49,765 nt of DNA from Betaproteobacteria bacterium (GTDB lineage Bacteria > Pseudomonadota > Gammaproteobacteria > Burkholderiales > Burkholderiaceae_E): contig JAGWVN010000017.1 in NCBI GenBank assembly GCA_018970865.1, forward strand, positions 1 through 49,765. Reading direction: 5' to 3'. Of this stretch, positions 24,429 to 33,092 are shown in pieces. A model generated the notes under the pieces. It saw nothing but the letters and a program-made list of their open reading frames with translations. It searched no databases and was not told where the DNA came from. The first letter of the stretch is position 1. The number at the start of each line of letters is the position of its first letter. The position numbers and the translations under genes were made by a program.

Positions 24429-24458
24429 GGCCCCTGACCCCAGGGTTGGTCCGGGGCC
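24429..24458. terminator. Hairpin between acyl-CoA dehydrogenase and monooxygenase genes
   Basis: GGCCCCTGACC pairs with GGTCCGGGGCC (one mismatch) around an 8-nt loop, in the 71-bp gap between convergent stops at 24409 and 24481. A role as a shared terminator is likely, although there is no T-run. Confidence 0.5.
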
Positions 24459-24480
24459 GGCGCCCCGGACGGCGGCCGCT

Positions 24481-26322
24481 CTAGGCCGGCTCGCTCTCGC
24501 GGGCCCGCGAGCGCAGTTCGAGGCCCTGCAGGCTGCCTTCCTTGCGCCAGGCATCGAGCATGCGGATGAACACCATCGGGCCGCGCCAGAACTGCGAGTT
24601 GCGGGCAGTGCGCTCGTTGGGCTGACCTTCGTTGTTGTAGTAGCCCGGGGTGCACTGGTTCAGGAAGGGCTGACGGGCTCTGGCCAGCTTGACGATGGTG
24701 TCCACCCAGGCGGCCTCGGCCTGCTCGCTGGCCTCGACCGTGTCGACGCCGCGCGCCTTGACCTCGCGCAGCAGGTACTCCAGATGCCGCGACTGCTCGT
24801 CGAGCATGTGCTGGAAGTTGGCGCTCTGACCCGACTGCTGGGTGGTCATCACGAACAGGTTGGGAAAGCCGCGGGTGAACAGGCCGTGGAAGGTCTGCGC
24901 GCCATCCTTCCACTTGTCGGTGAGCGTGAGGCCGCCCCGGCCGCGGACCTCGAAGCCCAGGCGCCGGGTGAAGTCGGTGCCGACCTCGAAGCCGGTGCCG
25001 AAGATCAGGCAGTCGAGTTCGTACTCGCGGCCGGCCACCACCACCCCACGCTCGGTGATGCGCTCGACGCCACGGCCCTCGGTGTCGATCAGGTGGACAT
25101 TGGGGCGGTTGAAGGTGTCGAGGTACTGGTCGTGGAAGCAGGGCCGCTTGCAGAACTGGTTGTACCAGGGCTTGAGGGCCTCGGCGGTGGCGCGGTCCTT
25201 GACCACGGCATCGACCCGTGCCCGCACCCGCTCCATCTTGCGGTAGTCGGCGAGCTGGATGAGCTCCTCGACATTCTCGACCGTTTCGCCGGCTGCGGCC
25301 TGACGGCGCGCCGCCAGCAGGATGTTGCCGATGAGATCGGTCCAGCCGTCGTTGACCAGGTCGACATCGAACTTGCCGCCGGAGATCACGGCGGTGAAGT
25401 TGTCCATGCGCTCGCGCTGCCATCCCGGCTTCAGGCTGCGGACCCATTCCGGATCGGTGGGGCGGTCGTTGCGCACATCGACGGACGACGGGGTGCGCTG
25501 GAACACGAAGAGCTCCTTCGCGCCGGCGCCGAGATGCGGCACGCACTGCACGGCGGTGGCGCCGGTGCCGATGATGCCCACCCGCTTGTCAGCCAGACCG
25601 GTGAGGCCGCCCTCGGGGCTGCCGCCGGTGTAGGCATAGTCCCAGCGGCTGGTGTGGAAGCAGTGCCCCTGGAAGCTGTCCACGCCGGGGATGCCGGGCA
25701 GCTTGGGCCGGTTCAGCGGCCCGCCGGCCAGCACCACGAAGCGCGCGCGCAGGGTGTCGCTGCGGTCGGTGGAGATCAGCCAGCGCGAGGCATCGTCGAG
25801 CCAGCGCATGTCGGTGATGGTGGTCTGGAAGATCGCCGAGCGGTAGAGATCGAAGTGCCGGCCGATGCGCTGGGTGTGCTCGAGGATCTCGGGGCCGCGG
25901 GCGTACTTCGCCTTGGGCATGTAGCCGGTTTCCTCGAGCAGCGGCAGGTAGATGTAGCTCTCGGTGTCGCAGGCCGCGCCGGGATAGCGGTTCCAGTACC
26001 AGGTGCCGCCGAAGTCGCCGGCCTTCTCGATGATGCAGATGTCCTCGTAGCCGGCCTTGCGCAGGCGCGCGGCGGCGAGCAGGGCGCCGAAGCCGCCACC
26101 GACCACCAGCACATCCATGTCGCGCTCGATGGGCGCGCGGGTGTAGCCCGGGTCGACATAGGGATCGGTGAGGAAGTGGGCGAAGCGCCCGGTGATCTCG
26201 ACATACTGCTCGTTGCCCTCGGGGCGGATGCGACGGTCGCGTTCGAGGTCGTAGCGGCGACGCAGCGCGTCGGGATCGAACTCGAGCTTGCTGACGGCGG
26301 AAGGGGCTGCAGTGTCGGGCAT
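24481..26322 (-). CDS. Baeyer-Villiger-type flavin monooxygenase (HAPMO-like length)
   Basis: This 613-residue FAD/NADPH enzyme has a first Rossmann motif GGGFGA (75-80), then GGTWYWNRYPGAACDTES, the Baeyer-Villiger fingerprint FQGHCFHTSRWD (217-228, pattern FxGxxxHxxxW[P/D]) and a second nucleotide motif GTGATA (252-257). The 70-residue N-terminal extension before the first motif recalls 4-hydroxyacetophenone monooxygenase. It inserts oxygen next to a carbonyl, making an ester or lactone. It is the last gene of a minus-strand run (BVMO, thiolase, acyl-CoA ligase, this gene), but 135 bp separate it from the ligase, so it may have its own promoter. The ketone substrate is not identifiable. Confidence 0.9.
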   Translation of the reverse strand: MPDTAAPSAVSKLEFDPDALRRRYDLERDRRIRPEGNEQYVEITGRFAHFLTDPYVDPGYTRAPIERDMDVLVVGGGFGALLAAARLRKAGYEDICIIEKAGDFGGTWYWNRYPGAACDTESYIYLPLLEETGYMPKAKYARGPEILEHTQRIGRHFDLYRSAIFQTTITDMRWLDDASRWLISTDRSDTLRARFVVLAGGPLNRPKLPGIPGVDSFQGHCFHTSRWDYAYTGGSPEGGLTGLADKRVGIIGTGATAVQCVPHLGAGAKELFVFQRTPSSVDVRNDRPTDPEWVRSLKPGWQRERMDNFTAVISGGKFDVDLVNDGWTDLIGNILLAARRQAAAGETVENVEELIQLADYRKMERVRARVDAVVKDRATAEALKPWYNQFCKRPCFHDQYLDTFNRPNVHLIDTEGRGVERITERGVVVAGREYELDCLIFGTGFEVGTDFTRRLGFEVRGRGGLTLTDKWKDGAQTFHGLFTRGFPNLFVMTTQQSGQSANFQHMLDEQSRHLEYLLREVKARGVDTVEASEQAEAAWVDTIVKLARARQPFLNQCTPGYYNNEGQPNERTARNSQFWRGPMVFIRMLDAWRKEGSLQGLELRSRARESEPA

Positions 26323-26457
26323 GGCGTATTCCGGAGAGGCGCGTTGGGGGCCCGGGCGCGGCGGCGCGCCGGGCGGGAGGATTACCCGAGTTTACGCGCC
26401 CCGGCGCCGCGCCGCGCGGGGCGGGCGCAGGGATTGCGGAACCCCGCCGGGATGCGC

Positions 26458-28053
26458 TCAGCCGCCAGCCGACAGGTCGAGCGCCCCCTCCGCGCCCTGA
26501 CGGCGCAGCGCCGCGCGCTGCACCTTCCCGGTAGCGGTCTTGGGCAGTTGCGCGACCACTTTCACATAGCGCGGCCGGGCGAATCGGGGCAGGTGAACCG
26601 CGGCCTGATCGACCACCCGACGGGCATCGAGCGTGATGCCCTGATGCGGCACCAGGGCCAGCATGAGCTCGTCTTCGCCGCCGGGAATGTCGGAGGGCAC
26701 CGCGTAGGCCGCCACCTCGGCCACCCCGGCGATCTCCTGCACCACCGACTCCACCTCGGTGGCCGAGATGTTCTCGCCGCGGCGGCGGATGCAGTCCTTG
26801 ATGCGGTCGATGAAGGTGATCAGGCCGTCGGCGTCCATCACCCCGGCATCGCCGGTATGGAACCAGAGATTGCGCCAGGCCTCGACGGTCTTCTGGGGCG
26901 CGTTGAAATACCCGCTCATGAAGCCGAAGGGCACCTTCGGACGCACCAGGATCTCGCCCATGGTGCCGGCGGGCAGGGCCCGGTCGGTGTCGGGGTCGGC
27001 GATGCAGACCTCGAAGAAGGGTGCCACGGTCCAGCCGGCGGCGCCGGGCGCCGAGCGGCCGATGCGGCCCATGATCGGCATGTTCACCTCGGTCATGCCG
27101 AAACCCGAGATGACATCGCGGATGCCGAAGCGCTGCCGGAACTGCGCCTCGTGCTGCGGCAGGTTGGGCGCGTTCATGAGCGCGCGCAGCCGATGGTCGC
27201 TGTCATGGGGCCCCGGTGGCTGGGCGAGCAGGAAGGCGGCGGTGGCGCCCAGGAAGTTGCTGACCGTGGCGCCGTGCTCGCGGACATCGGCCAGCCAGGC
27301 GGTGGCGCTGAAGCGGGTGCGGACATGGGCCGGGATGCCGGCGAGCAGCGTGGCGGCGAGCTGAATCAGCAGGCCGTTGGCGTGGAACAGCGGCAGGCTG
27401 ATGTAGTACTTGTCCTGCGGGCCGAGCTCGAGCGCGCGGATGTTGATGATGCCGTAGAGCGCGCAGTGCGCGTGCGGCATGAGCACGCCCTTGGACGGGC
27501 CCGAGGTGCCCGAGGTGTACATGATGCAGGCGGTGTCGGCGGCCGAGGGGCCGGCGCCGCTCCAGGGTTCGGCACGGTGGATGCCGGCCCAGTCGTGCGA
27601 CCGCCAGGCGAGGGGCAGGCGCTCGTCGCTGCGGCCGACCACCACCAGTTGCCGCAGGTGGGTGAGCTCGTCGGCGATGGCTGTCAGCGCGGGCACCAGC
27701 TCGGCATCGACCACGGCGCAGCCCACCTCGGCATCATTGAGCTGGTGCCGCAGAAAGGCGCCGCGCAACTCGGTGTTGAGCATGACCGCCACCGCGCCGA
27801 GCTTGCCCAGACCCATCCAGGCGCGGATCTGGTTGCAGCTGTTGAGCATGAACACCGCCACCCGCTGGCCGCGCTCGACGCCGAGCTGATGCAGGAAACC
27901 GGCCGCCCGGCGTGCGTCGGCATCAGCCTGGCCGAAGCTCATGGCGTCACCGCCGCTGTCGCTCATCCAGGGGGCGTCTGGCCGGGTGGCGGCCATCTCG
28001 GCCAGCACATCCGGCAGGATCCAGCGGGCGGGATCGTCGATGGCGCTGTACAT
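26458..28053 (-). CDS. AMP-forming acyl-CoA ligase (CaiC-like)
   Basis: This 531-residue ANL-superfamily enzyme has the P-loop YTSGTSGPSKG (179-189), the A5 motif GFGMTEVN, HTGDAGVMDADG, the hinge DRIKDCIRRRGENISATEVE and the C-terminal catalytic-lysine motif PKTATGKVQR. It activates a carboxylic acid with ATP and loads it on CoA. The sequence style (short N-terminus, NTELRGAFLRHQL) is that of crotonobetaine/carnitine-CoA ligase relatives, a group with varied acids. The gene is 19 bp downstream of the SCP2-type thiolase and belongs to the same operon, so its acid is probably a product of the monooxygenase route. Confidence 0.9.
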   Translation of the reverse strand: MYSAIDDPARWILPDVLAEMAATRPDAPWMSDSGGDAMSFGQADADARRAAGFLHQLGVERGQRVAVFMLNSCNQIRAWMGLGKLGAVAVMLNTELRGAFLRHQLNDAEVGCAVVDAELVPALTAIADELTHLRQLVVVGRSDERLPLAWRSHDWAGIHRAEPWSGAGPSAADTACIMYTSGTSGPSKGVLMPHAHCALYGIINIRALELGPQDKYYISLPLFHANGLLIQLAATLLAGIPAHVRTRFSATAWLADVREHGATVSNFLGATAAFLLAQPPGPHDSDHRLRALMNAPNLPQHEAQFRQRFGIRDVISGFGMTEVNMPIMGRIGRSAPGAAGWTVAPFFEVCIADPDTDRALPAGTMGEILVRPKVPFGFMSGYFNAPQKTVEAWRNLWFHTGDAGVMDADGLITFIDRIKDCIRRRGENISATEVESVVQEIAGVAEVAAYAVPSDIPGGEDELMLALVPHQGITLDARRVVDQAAVHLPRFARPRYVKVVAQLPKTATGKVQRAALRRQGAEGALDLSAGG

Positions 28054-28072
28054 GGCAGGCTCGGTGGTTGAC

Positions 28073-29266
28073 TCAGACGGAACCGACGCGCTCGTAGAGC
28101 GTGACGACGCAGGCTCCGCCCAGCCCGAGGTTGTGCTGCAGGGCGAGCCGTGCGTCGGGCACCTGGCGCGCGCCGGCGCTGCCGCGCAACTGCTGGACCA
28201 GTTCGGTGCACTGCGCCAGCCCGGTGGCGCCCAGCGGGTGCCCCTTGCTGAGCAGGCCGCCCGAGGGATTGGTGACGATGCGCCCGCCGTAGGTGTTGTC
28301 GCCGTCTTCGACGAAGCGCTGGGCGCCGCCTGCGGGGCACAGGCCGAGCGCCTCGTAGGTGATCAGCTCGTTCTGCGCGAAGCAGTCGTGCAGCTCGACC
28401 ACATCGAGGTCTTCGGGGCCGACGCCGGCGTTGCGATAGACCTGGTCGGCGGCGGCGCGCGCCATGCTGTAGCCCACCACCTCGCGCATGTCGCGCGCGT
28501 CGAAGGTGGCCGGGGAATCGGTGGTCATGGCCTGGGCGCGGATGCGCACGCTGCGGTCCAGGCCGTGACGCTGCGCGAACTCGGGCGAACACAGGATGGC
28601 CGCCGCCGCGCCGCAGGTGGGCGGACAGGCCATCAGCCGGGTCATCACCCCAGGCCAGATCATGGGCGAGGCCATCACCTCCTCGGTGCTGACCACCTGG
28701 CGGAACAGCGCCATGGGGTTGTTCGCGGCGTGCCGGCTGGCCTTGGCCCGGATGCGGGCGAAGGTCTCGAGCGAGGTGCCGTACTGCTGCATGTGCGCCA
28801 GACCCGCGCCACCGAAATAGCGCAGCGCGAGCGGGATCTCGGCGTGGCCGACCAGATCGTCGGTGACCTCGTCGAAGCGCTTGAAGGGGCTGGGTCGATC
28901 GGGGAACTGCGTGCCGAGCGCGCCAGGCTTCATCTGCTCGAAGCCCAGCGCCAGCGCGCACTCCACCGCGCCGCTCTCGACCGCCTGGCGCGCGAGGAAG
29001 AGCGCGCTCGAGCCGGTGGAGCAGTTGTTGTTGACATTGAGCACCGGGATGCCGGTCATCCCCACCTCGTAGAGGGCGCGCTGGCCGCAGGTGGAGTCGC
29101 CATAGACATAGCCGACATAGGCCTGCTGGATCAGGGCGTAGTCAAGGCCGGCATCGGCCAGGGCGGCGCGCAGGGCCTGCGCGCCCATCTCGGGATAGGG
29201 CTGGTTGTTGCCCGGCTTGACGAACGGGATCATCCCGACGCCGGCGACATGCACGCTGCGGCTCAT
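28073..29266 (-). CDS. SCP2-type thiolase (lipid-transfer protein family)
   Basis: This 397-residue thiolase-fold protein has the nucleophile Cys82 in NVNNNCSTGSSAL, the SCP2-thiolase motif VELHDCFAQNE (about residue 290) and the C-terminal GGLLSKGHPLGATG with its catalytic His. It lacks the second C-x-G motif of degradative thiolases, typical for SCP2/Ltp-type enzymes, which cleave or retro-aldol branched acyl-CoAs such as sterol side chains. ATG 29266 has AAGGAG 8 nt upstream. It is the second gene of the operon, 26 bp after the first monooxygenase and 19 bp before the ligase. All active-site motifs are intact. Confidence 0.92.
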   Translation of the reverse strand: MSRSVHVAGVGMIPFVKPGNNQPYPEMGAQALRAALADAGLDYALIQQAYVGYVYGDSTCGQRALYEVGMTGIPVLNVNNNCSTGSSALFLARQAVESGAVECALALGFEQMKPGALGTQFPDRPSPFKRFDEVTDDLVGHAEIPLALRYFGGAGLAHMQQYGTSLETFARIRAKASRHAANNPMALFRQVVSTEEVMASPMIWPGVMTRLMACPPTCGAAAAILCSPEFAQRHGLDRSVRIRAQAMTTDSPATFDARDMREVVGYSMARAAADQVYRNAGVGPEDLDVVELHDCFAQNELITYEALGLCPAGGAQRFVEDGDNTYGGRIVTNPSGGLLSKGHPLGATGLAQCTELVQQLRGSAGARQVPDARLALQHNLGLGGACVVTLYERVGSV

Positions 29267-29292
29267 GGTGGGTCTCCTTGAGGGAAGGGTGT

Positions 29293-30918
29293 TCAGGCGG
29301 CGAGATCGAGTTCGCGGTATCCGCCCGCAGCGACGGCATCGGCCTTGGCGCGGAACTCGGGGCCGGTGCCGCTGTAGCGCGCGAGCACCCGTTCCGACTT
29401 GCCGTCGACATTGGCGTTGACGCCGGTCATCCAGGAGTTGACCTCGTTGGAGAGCAGGCCGATGGAGGCCTTGCGCACCACCTCCATCCAGGCATCGACG
29501 CTTTCGGGGCGGACCTCCACGCGCGAGAGACGGTGGTCGCGCATGTGGCGCAGCAGCCCGGTCACCCAGTCGACGTTGTACTCGATGCTGCGCACGATGT
29601 TGCCCAGCGCGCACATCGGGCCCATCACCATCAGCAGGTTCGGGAAGCCGGCGTTCTGGATGCCGAAGAAGGTGCGCGCGCCGCCGCGCCAGAGGTCCTG
29701 CAGCGAGATGCCGTCGCGGCCGCGAAGGTCGATGCGGTCATAGGCACCGCGCAGCGCGTCGAAGCCGGTGGCGTACACGATGATGTCGAACTCGAACTCG
29801 CGGGCCGAGGTGCGGATGCCGGTGGCGGTGACCCGGTCGATCGGGGTCTCGGTGAGATCGACCAGCTCGACATTGGGCTGGTTGTAGACCTCGTAGTAGC
29901 GGGTCTCCAGGGGCAGGCGGCGAGTGCCGAAGCCGTGGTTCTTCGGGATGAGCTTCTCGGCCACCGCGGGGTTCTTCACCCGCTGGCGGATCTTGCGCGC
30001 GACGAAGTCGGACATGAGGGCGTTGGCCTCGCGATCGACCAGCACATCGCGGAAGTTGCCCATCCAGATGCCGAAGCCGCGCTCGGCGTAGCGCTTTTCC
30101 CAGAAGGCCTCGCGCTCCCCGGGCGGCACATCGACCGTACGGCGGGGATCAGGGGTGTGGATGAAGCCTGCCGGGCTCTCGCGGCAGCGCTTCAGGATGT
30201 CGGGATAGCTGGCCTTGATCTCGCGCTGCTCGGCGTCGGTGATGGGGCCGTTGTGGAGCGGCGCGCACCAGTTGGGGGTGCGCTGGAAGACGGTGAGCTG
30301 GCCGGCGGTCTTGGCCACCTCCTGGATGGTCTGCACGCCGCTGGCGCCGGTGCCGATGACCGCCACGCGCTTGCCGGTGAAGTCCACCGGCTCCTTGGGC
30401 CAGTTGGCGGTGTGGCAGGACACCCCCTGGAAGGACTCGATGCCGGGGATGCGCGGCAGCGTGGGCACCGACAGCGCCCCGATCGCGGTGATGAGGAAGC
30501 GGGCGCAGGGCTGGCTGCCATCGTCGAGCTGCAGCCGCCAGACCCGCCCGGGCTCGTCCCAGCGGGCCGAGTCGACCCGACGGCCGAAGCGGATGTGCGG
30601 GCGCAGCTGGAAACGCTCGGCCACATGCTGCGCGTAGCGCAGGGTTTCGGGCTGGGGCGCGAAGTGCTCGGACCAGCTCCAGTCCTGCAGCAGCTCGGGC
30701 GAGAACGAGAAGCCGTAGGTGTAGCTCTCGGAGTCGAAGCGGGCGCCGGGATAGCGGTTCCAGTACCAGGTGCCGCCGACATCGCTGCCGGCCTCGATCA
30801 CGCAGGCGCTCAGCCCGAGCTCGCGCACCCGGTAGAGCTGGTACAGGCCGGCCAGGCCGGCGCCGATGATCAGGACATCGAAGTCAGGGGTGGCGGGGGA
30901 AGCGGCGGCATCGGTCAT
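29293..30918 (-). CDS. Baeyer-Villiger monooxygenase (cyclohexanone/phenylacetone type)
   Basis: This 541-residue protein has FAD motif GAGLAG (19-24), VGGTWYWNRYPGARFDSES, the Baeyer-Villiger fingerprint FQGVSCHTANWP (163-174) and NADPH motif GTGASG (189-194), plus the BVMO-specific DIIVYATGFDA. The length and the lack of an N-terminal extension match cyclohexanone and phenylacetone monooxygenases. It would convert a ketone to an ester or lactone. ATG 30918 places the Rossmann motif at a normal distance; the longer frame from 30951 is less likely. It is the first gene of the operon with the thiolase and ligase. It differs enough from the 24481-26322 enzyme to act on another substrate. Confidence 0.92.
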   Translation of the reverse strand: MTDAAASPATPDFDVLIIGAGLAGLYQLYRVRELGLSACVIEAGSDVGGTWYWNRYPGARFDSESYTYGFSFSPELLQDWSWSEHFAPQPETLRYAQHVAERFQLRPHIRFGRRVDSARWDEPGRVWRLQLDDGSQPCARFLITAIGALSVPTLPRIPGIESFQGVSCHTANWPKEPVDFTGKRVAVIGTGASGVQTIQEVAKTAGQLTVFQRTPNWCAPLHNGPITDAEQREIKASYPDILKRCRESPAGFIHTPDPRRTVDVPPGEREAFWEKRYAERGFGIWMGNFRDVLVDREANALMSDFVARKIRQRVKNPAVAEKLIPKNHGFGTRRLPLETRYYEVYNQPNVELVDLTETPIDRVTATGIRTSAREFEFDIIVYATGFDALRGAYDRIDLRGRDGISLQDLWRGGARTFFGIQNAGFPNLLMVMGPMCALGNIVRSIEYNVDWVTGLLRHMRDHRLSRVEVRPESVDAWMEVVRKASIGLLSNEVNSWMTGVNANVDGKSERVLARYSGTGPEFRAKADAVAAGGYRELDLAA

Positions 30919-31020
30919 GGCGGCGGGGGCTCGGTGGACACACGGCCCCATCGATGAAGGGGGTCGGCGGATGCTAACCCTCCCGCTTCGGCAGCGGCAA
31001 TGGGCCGTTCCGGGATGCGC

Positions 31021-32433
31021 TCAGTACGCGGCCTGCGCCTGCCGCATCTGCCTGACTGCCGCCGCAGCCTCCTCGCGCAGCGCCGCCAGGTCCAGCCCCG
31101 GGATGGCGTCATCGACCACGGTGAGGCGCCCGGCCACCAGCAGCGCCCGCAGGGCCGGCCGCCCGCCCGCGGCCACGGTGGCGGTGGCGGGATCGTGCAG
31201 GCCGAAGAAGCGCGGCGCATCCAGCGACCACACCGCGATGTCGGCGGCCTGGCCCGGGGCAAGCGTGCCCACCGCATCCAGCCCCAGCACGCGCGCGCCG
31301 CCGGCGGTGCCGATGCGGATCACCTCGTCGGTGCTGATGGCGGCTGCGCCACCGACCGCCCGGTGCATCTGCCAGCAGGCATGGGCCTCGGCGAGCATGT
31401 CGGCGGCTTCGTTGGAGGCTGCGCCGTCGACGGCCAGCGATACCGGCGCGCCGGCGGCGATCAGCGCCGGCACGGGCGCGATGCCGGAGCCCAGCCGGCA
31501 GTTGCTCTGCGGGCAGTGCGCGATGCCGGTGCCGGTCTCGGCCACCCGACGCACCTCGGCGGGCGAGAGGTGAACCATGTGCGCGTACCAGACATCCGGC
31601 CCCAGCCACTCATGGCGCTCGACGAACTCCAGCGGCGTGCAGTCATGCACCTCGCGGCAGAAGCGCACATAGTCGACGCTCTCCGAGAGGTGGCTGTGCA
31701 GGCGGATGCCGAGAGCCCGCGCCGCCCGCGCGATCGGCGCCAGTTCCTCGGGCGCCACCGACCAGGTGGGCGTGGTCGGGGCGCAGGCCACCCGGCGCAT
31801 GGCGTCGGGGGCAGGGTCATGGAAGCGGGCCGTGTCGTGCGCGACCGCCCGCAGGAAGTCCTCCAGCGGCTCGGGCGCGGTCTGCGGCGGCGGATCGACA
31901 TCGATGCTGCGGGCGCGGGTCTGGCCCCCCCGGCACAGCACCAGGCGCTGGCCCAGGCGCGCGGCCTCGTCGAAGACCGCGGCCGAGGCATCGAAGGGCA
32001 TGCCCGGCCAGTAGTGGTACTGGTGATCGGCCACCGTGCTGCACCCTGACAGCAGCAGCTCCACCAGTCCCACCCGCGCCGCGGTGCGCAGGACCGCTTC
32101 ATGGTCGAAGTGCCGCCGCCAGCGCACCGGCACCGCCGACAGCCAGGGCACCAGGGGCAGGTCGATGCCTTCGGGCACTCCTTTGAGCAGGCTCTGAAAG
32201 AGGTGGTGGTGGGTGTTCACCCAGCCCGGCTGGACCACACAGCCGTGCGCGTCGATCACCTGCTCGCCCGGCGCGGCTTGCAGCCGGCCGATCTCGGCAA
32301 TGCGTGAGCCGCGCACCCGCAGGTCGCCGCCGAGGCGGGCGACATCATGGCGCATGGCGGAGCCGGGCAGGCCGGTGAGCAGGACGCTTGCGCCGCGGAT
32401 GAGCAGGCTGCCTGGAAGATCGGATGCGGTCAT
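31021..32433 (-). CDS. Amidohydrolase, AtzB/8-oxoguanine-deaminase-like
   Basis: This 470-residue amidohydrolase-superfamily enzyme has metal motif HxH in WVNTHHHLFQ (His75, His77), HSHLSES, WYAHMVHLSP, and DGAASNEAADM with the catalytic Asp. The two ends form the small beta-domain (LLIRGASVLLTG...). It belongs to the ATZ/TRZ/SsnA group that deaminates or dechlorinates N-heterocycles (8-oxoguanine, s-triazines, S-adenosylhomocysteine). The strings around NTHHH and DG(S/A)ASN are closest to 8-oxoguanine deaminase and hydroxydechloroatrazine ethylaminohydrolase as remembered. It is 102 bp upstream of the monooxygenase operon on the same strand. ATG 32433 was chosen over one 14 codons upstream because family homology begins at LLIRG. 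Confidence 0.85.
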   Translation of the reverse strand: MTASDLPGSLLIRGASVLLTGLPGSAMRHDVARLGGDLRVRGSRIAEIGRLQAAPGEQVIDAHGCVVQPGWVNTHHHLFQSLLKGVPEGIDLPLVPWLSAVPVRWRRHFDHEAVLRTAARVGLVELLLSGCSTVADHQYHYWPGMPFDASAAVFDEAARLGQRLVLCRGGQTRARSIDVDPPPQTAPEPLEDFLRAVAHDTARFHDPAPDAMRRVACAPTTPTWSVAPEELAPIARAARALGIRLHSHLSESVDYVRFCREVHDCTPLEFVERHEWLGPDVWYAHMVHLSPAEVRRVAETGTGIAHCPQSNCRLGSGIAPVPALIAAGAPVSLAVDGAASNEAADMLAEAHACWQMHRAVGGAAAISTDEVIRIGTAGGARVLGLDAVGTLAPGQAADIAVWSLDAPRFFGLHDPATATVAAGGRPALRALLVAGRLTVVDDAIPGLDLAALREEAAAAVRQMRQAQAAY

Positions 32434-32522
32434 GGCGAGGTTGGGTGGTCGGAGGGGATCCGATGATGGCAGCAAGCCGCATGCCAGGGTTGCCGCGGAC
32501 CGGGGCTGGCAAGATGCGGGTC

Positions 32523-33080
32523 ATGACCCGCACACCACTCCCGGACGCCAATGCCGTCCTTGCCTTCTGGTTCGAGGAACTCGCCCCCGCGCAGTGGTGG
32601 GCGGCCTCCGCGAGCCTTGACGAGACCATCCGTGAACGCTTCGGCCCCCTGCTGGCCGCCGCCTCGGTCTGCGAGCTGGCGCACTGGCGGAACAGCCCGG
32701 AGGGTCGGCTGGCCGAGGTGCTGGTGCTCGACCAGTTTTCGCGACAGGTTCACCGCGGCCATGCCCGGGCCTTCGCGCAGGACCCGTTGGCCCTGGGCCT
32801 GGCCCAGACCGCGGTCAGCCTGGGGGCCGATCAGGCCCTGCCGCCGTCGCGCCGCCATTTCCTCTACATGCCCTACATGCACAGCGAGTCGGCGATCATT
32901 CACCGCGAGGCGCTGCGGCTGTTCCAGGCGCCGGGTCTGGAACGCGCGCTCGAGGCCGAGCGCCGGCACTGGGCGGTGATCGAGCGTTTCGGGCGCTATC
33001 CGCACCGCAATGCCGCGCTCGGCCGGGCGTCGACGCCCGAGGAGCAGGCGTTCATCGCCACGCCCGGCACCGGTTTCTAG
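32523..33080 (+). CDS. DUF924-family protein
   Basis: This 185-residue protein matches the DUF924 pattern: VLAFWFEELAPAQWW at the start, LVLDQFSRQVHRGHARAFAQDPLAL in the middle, FLYMPYMHSES, then the conserved WAVIERFGRYPHRNAALGR and FIATPGTGF at the C-terminus. It is all-helical with a TPR-like fold. The family is common in proteobacteria, has no established biochemical role, and is cytoplasmic. ATG 32523 is preceded by the weak GCGGGTC. It is divergent from the amidohydrolase gene and converges on the FecR-like gene with 12 bp between stops. Confidence 0.88.
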   Translation: MTRTPLPDANAVLAFWFEELAPAQWWAASASLDETIRERFGPLLAAASVCELAHWRNSPEGRLAEVLVLDQFSRQVHRGHARAFAQDPLALGLAQTAVSLGADQALPPSRRHFLYMPYMHSESAIIHREALRLFQAPGLERALEAERRHWAVIERFGRYPHRNAALGRASTPEEQAFIATPGTGF

Positions 33081-33092
33081 CGTCCGCGCCAG

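Noticed and set aside
24073-28071. A 1332-residue plus-strand ORF
   Set aside because: It is antisense to the monooxygenase and ligase genes, with composition typical of GC-rich shadow frames. The opposite strand has intact motifs.
29278-30957. A 559-residue plus-strand ORF
   Set aside because: It is the antisense shadow of the Baeyer-Villiger monooxygenase at 29293-30918.
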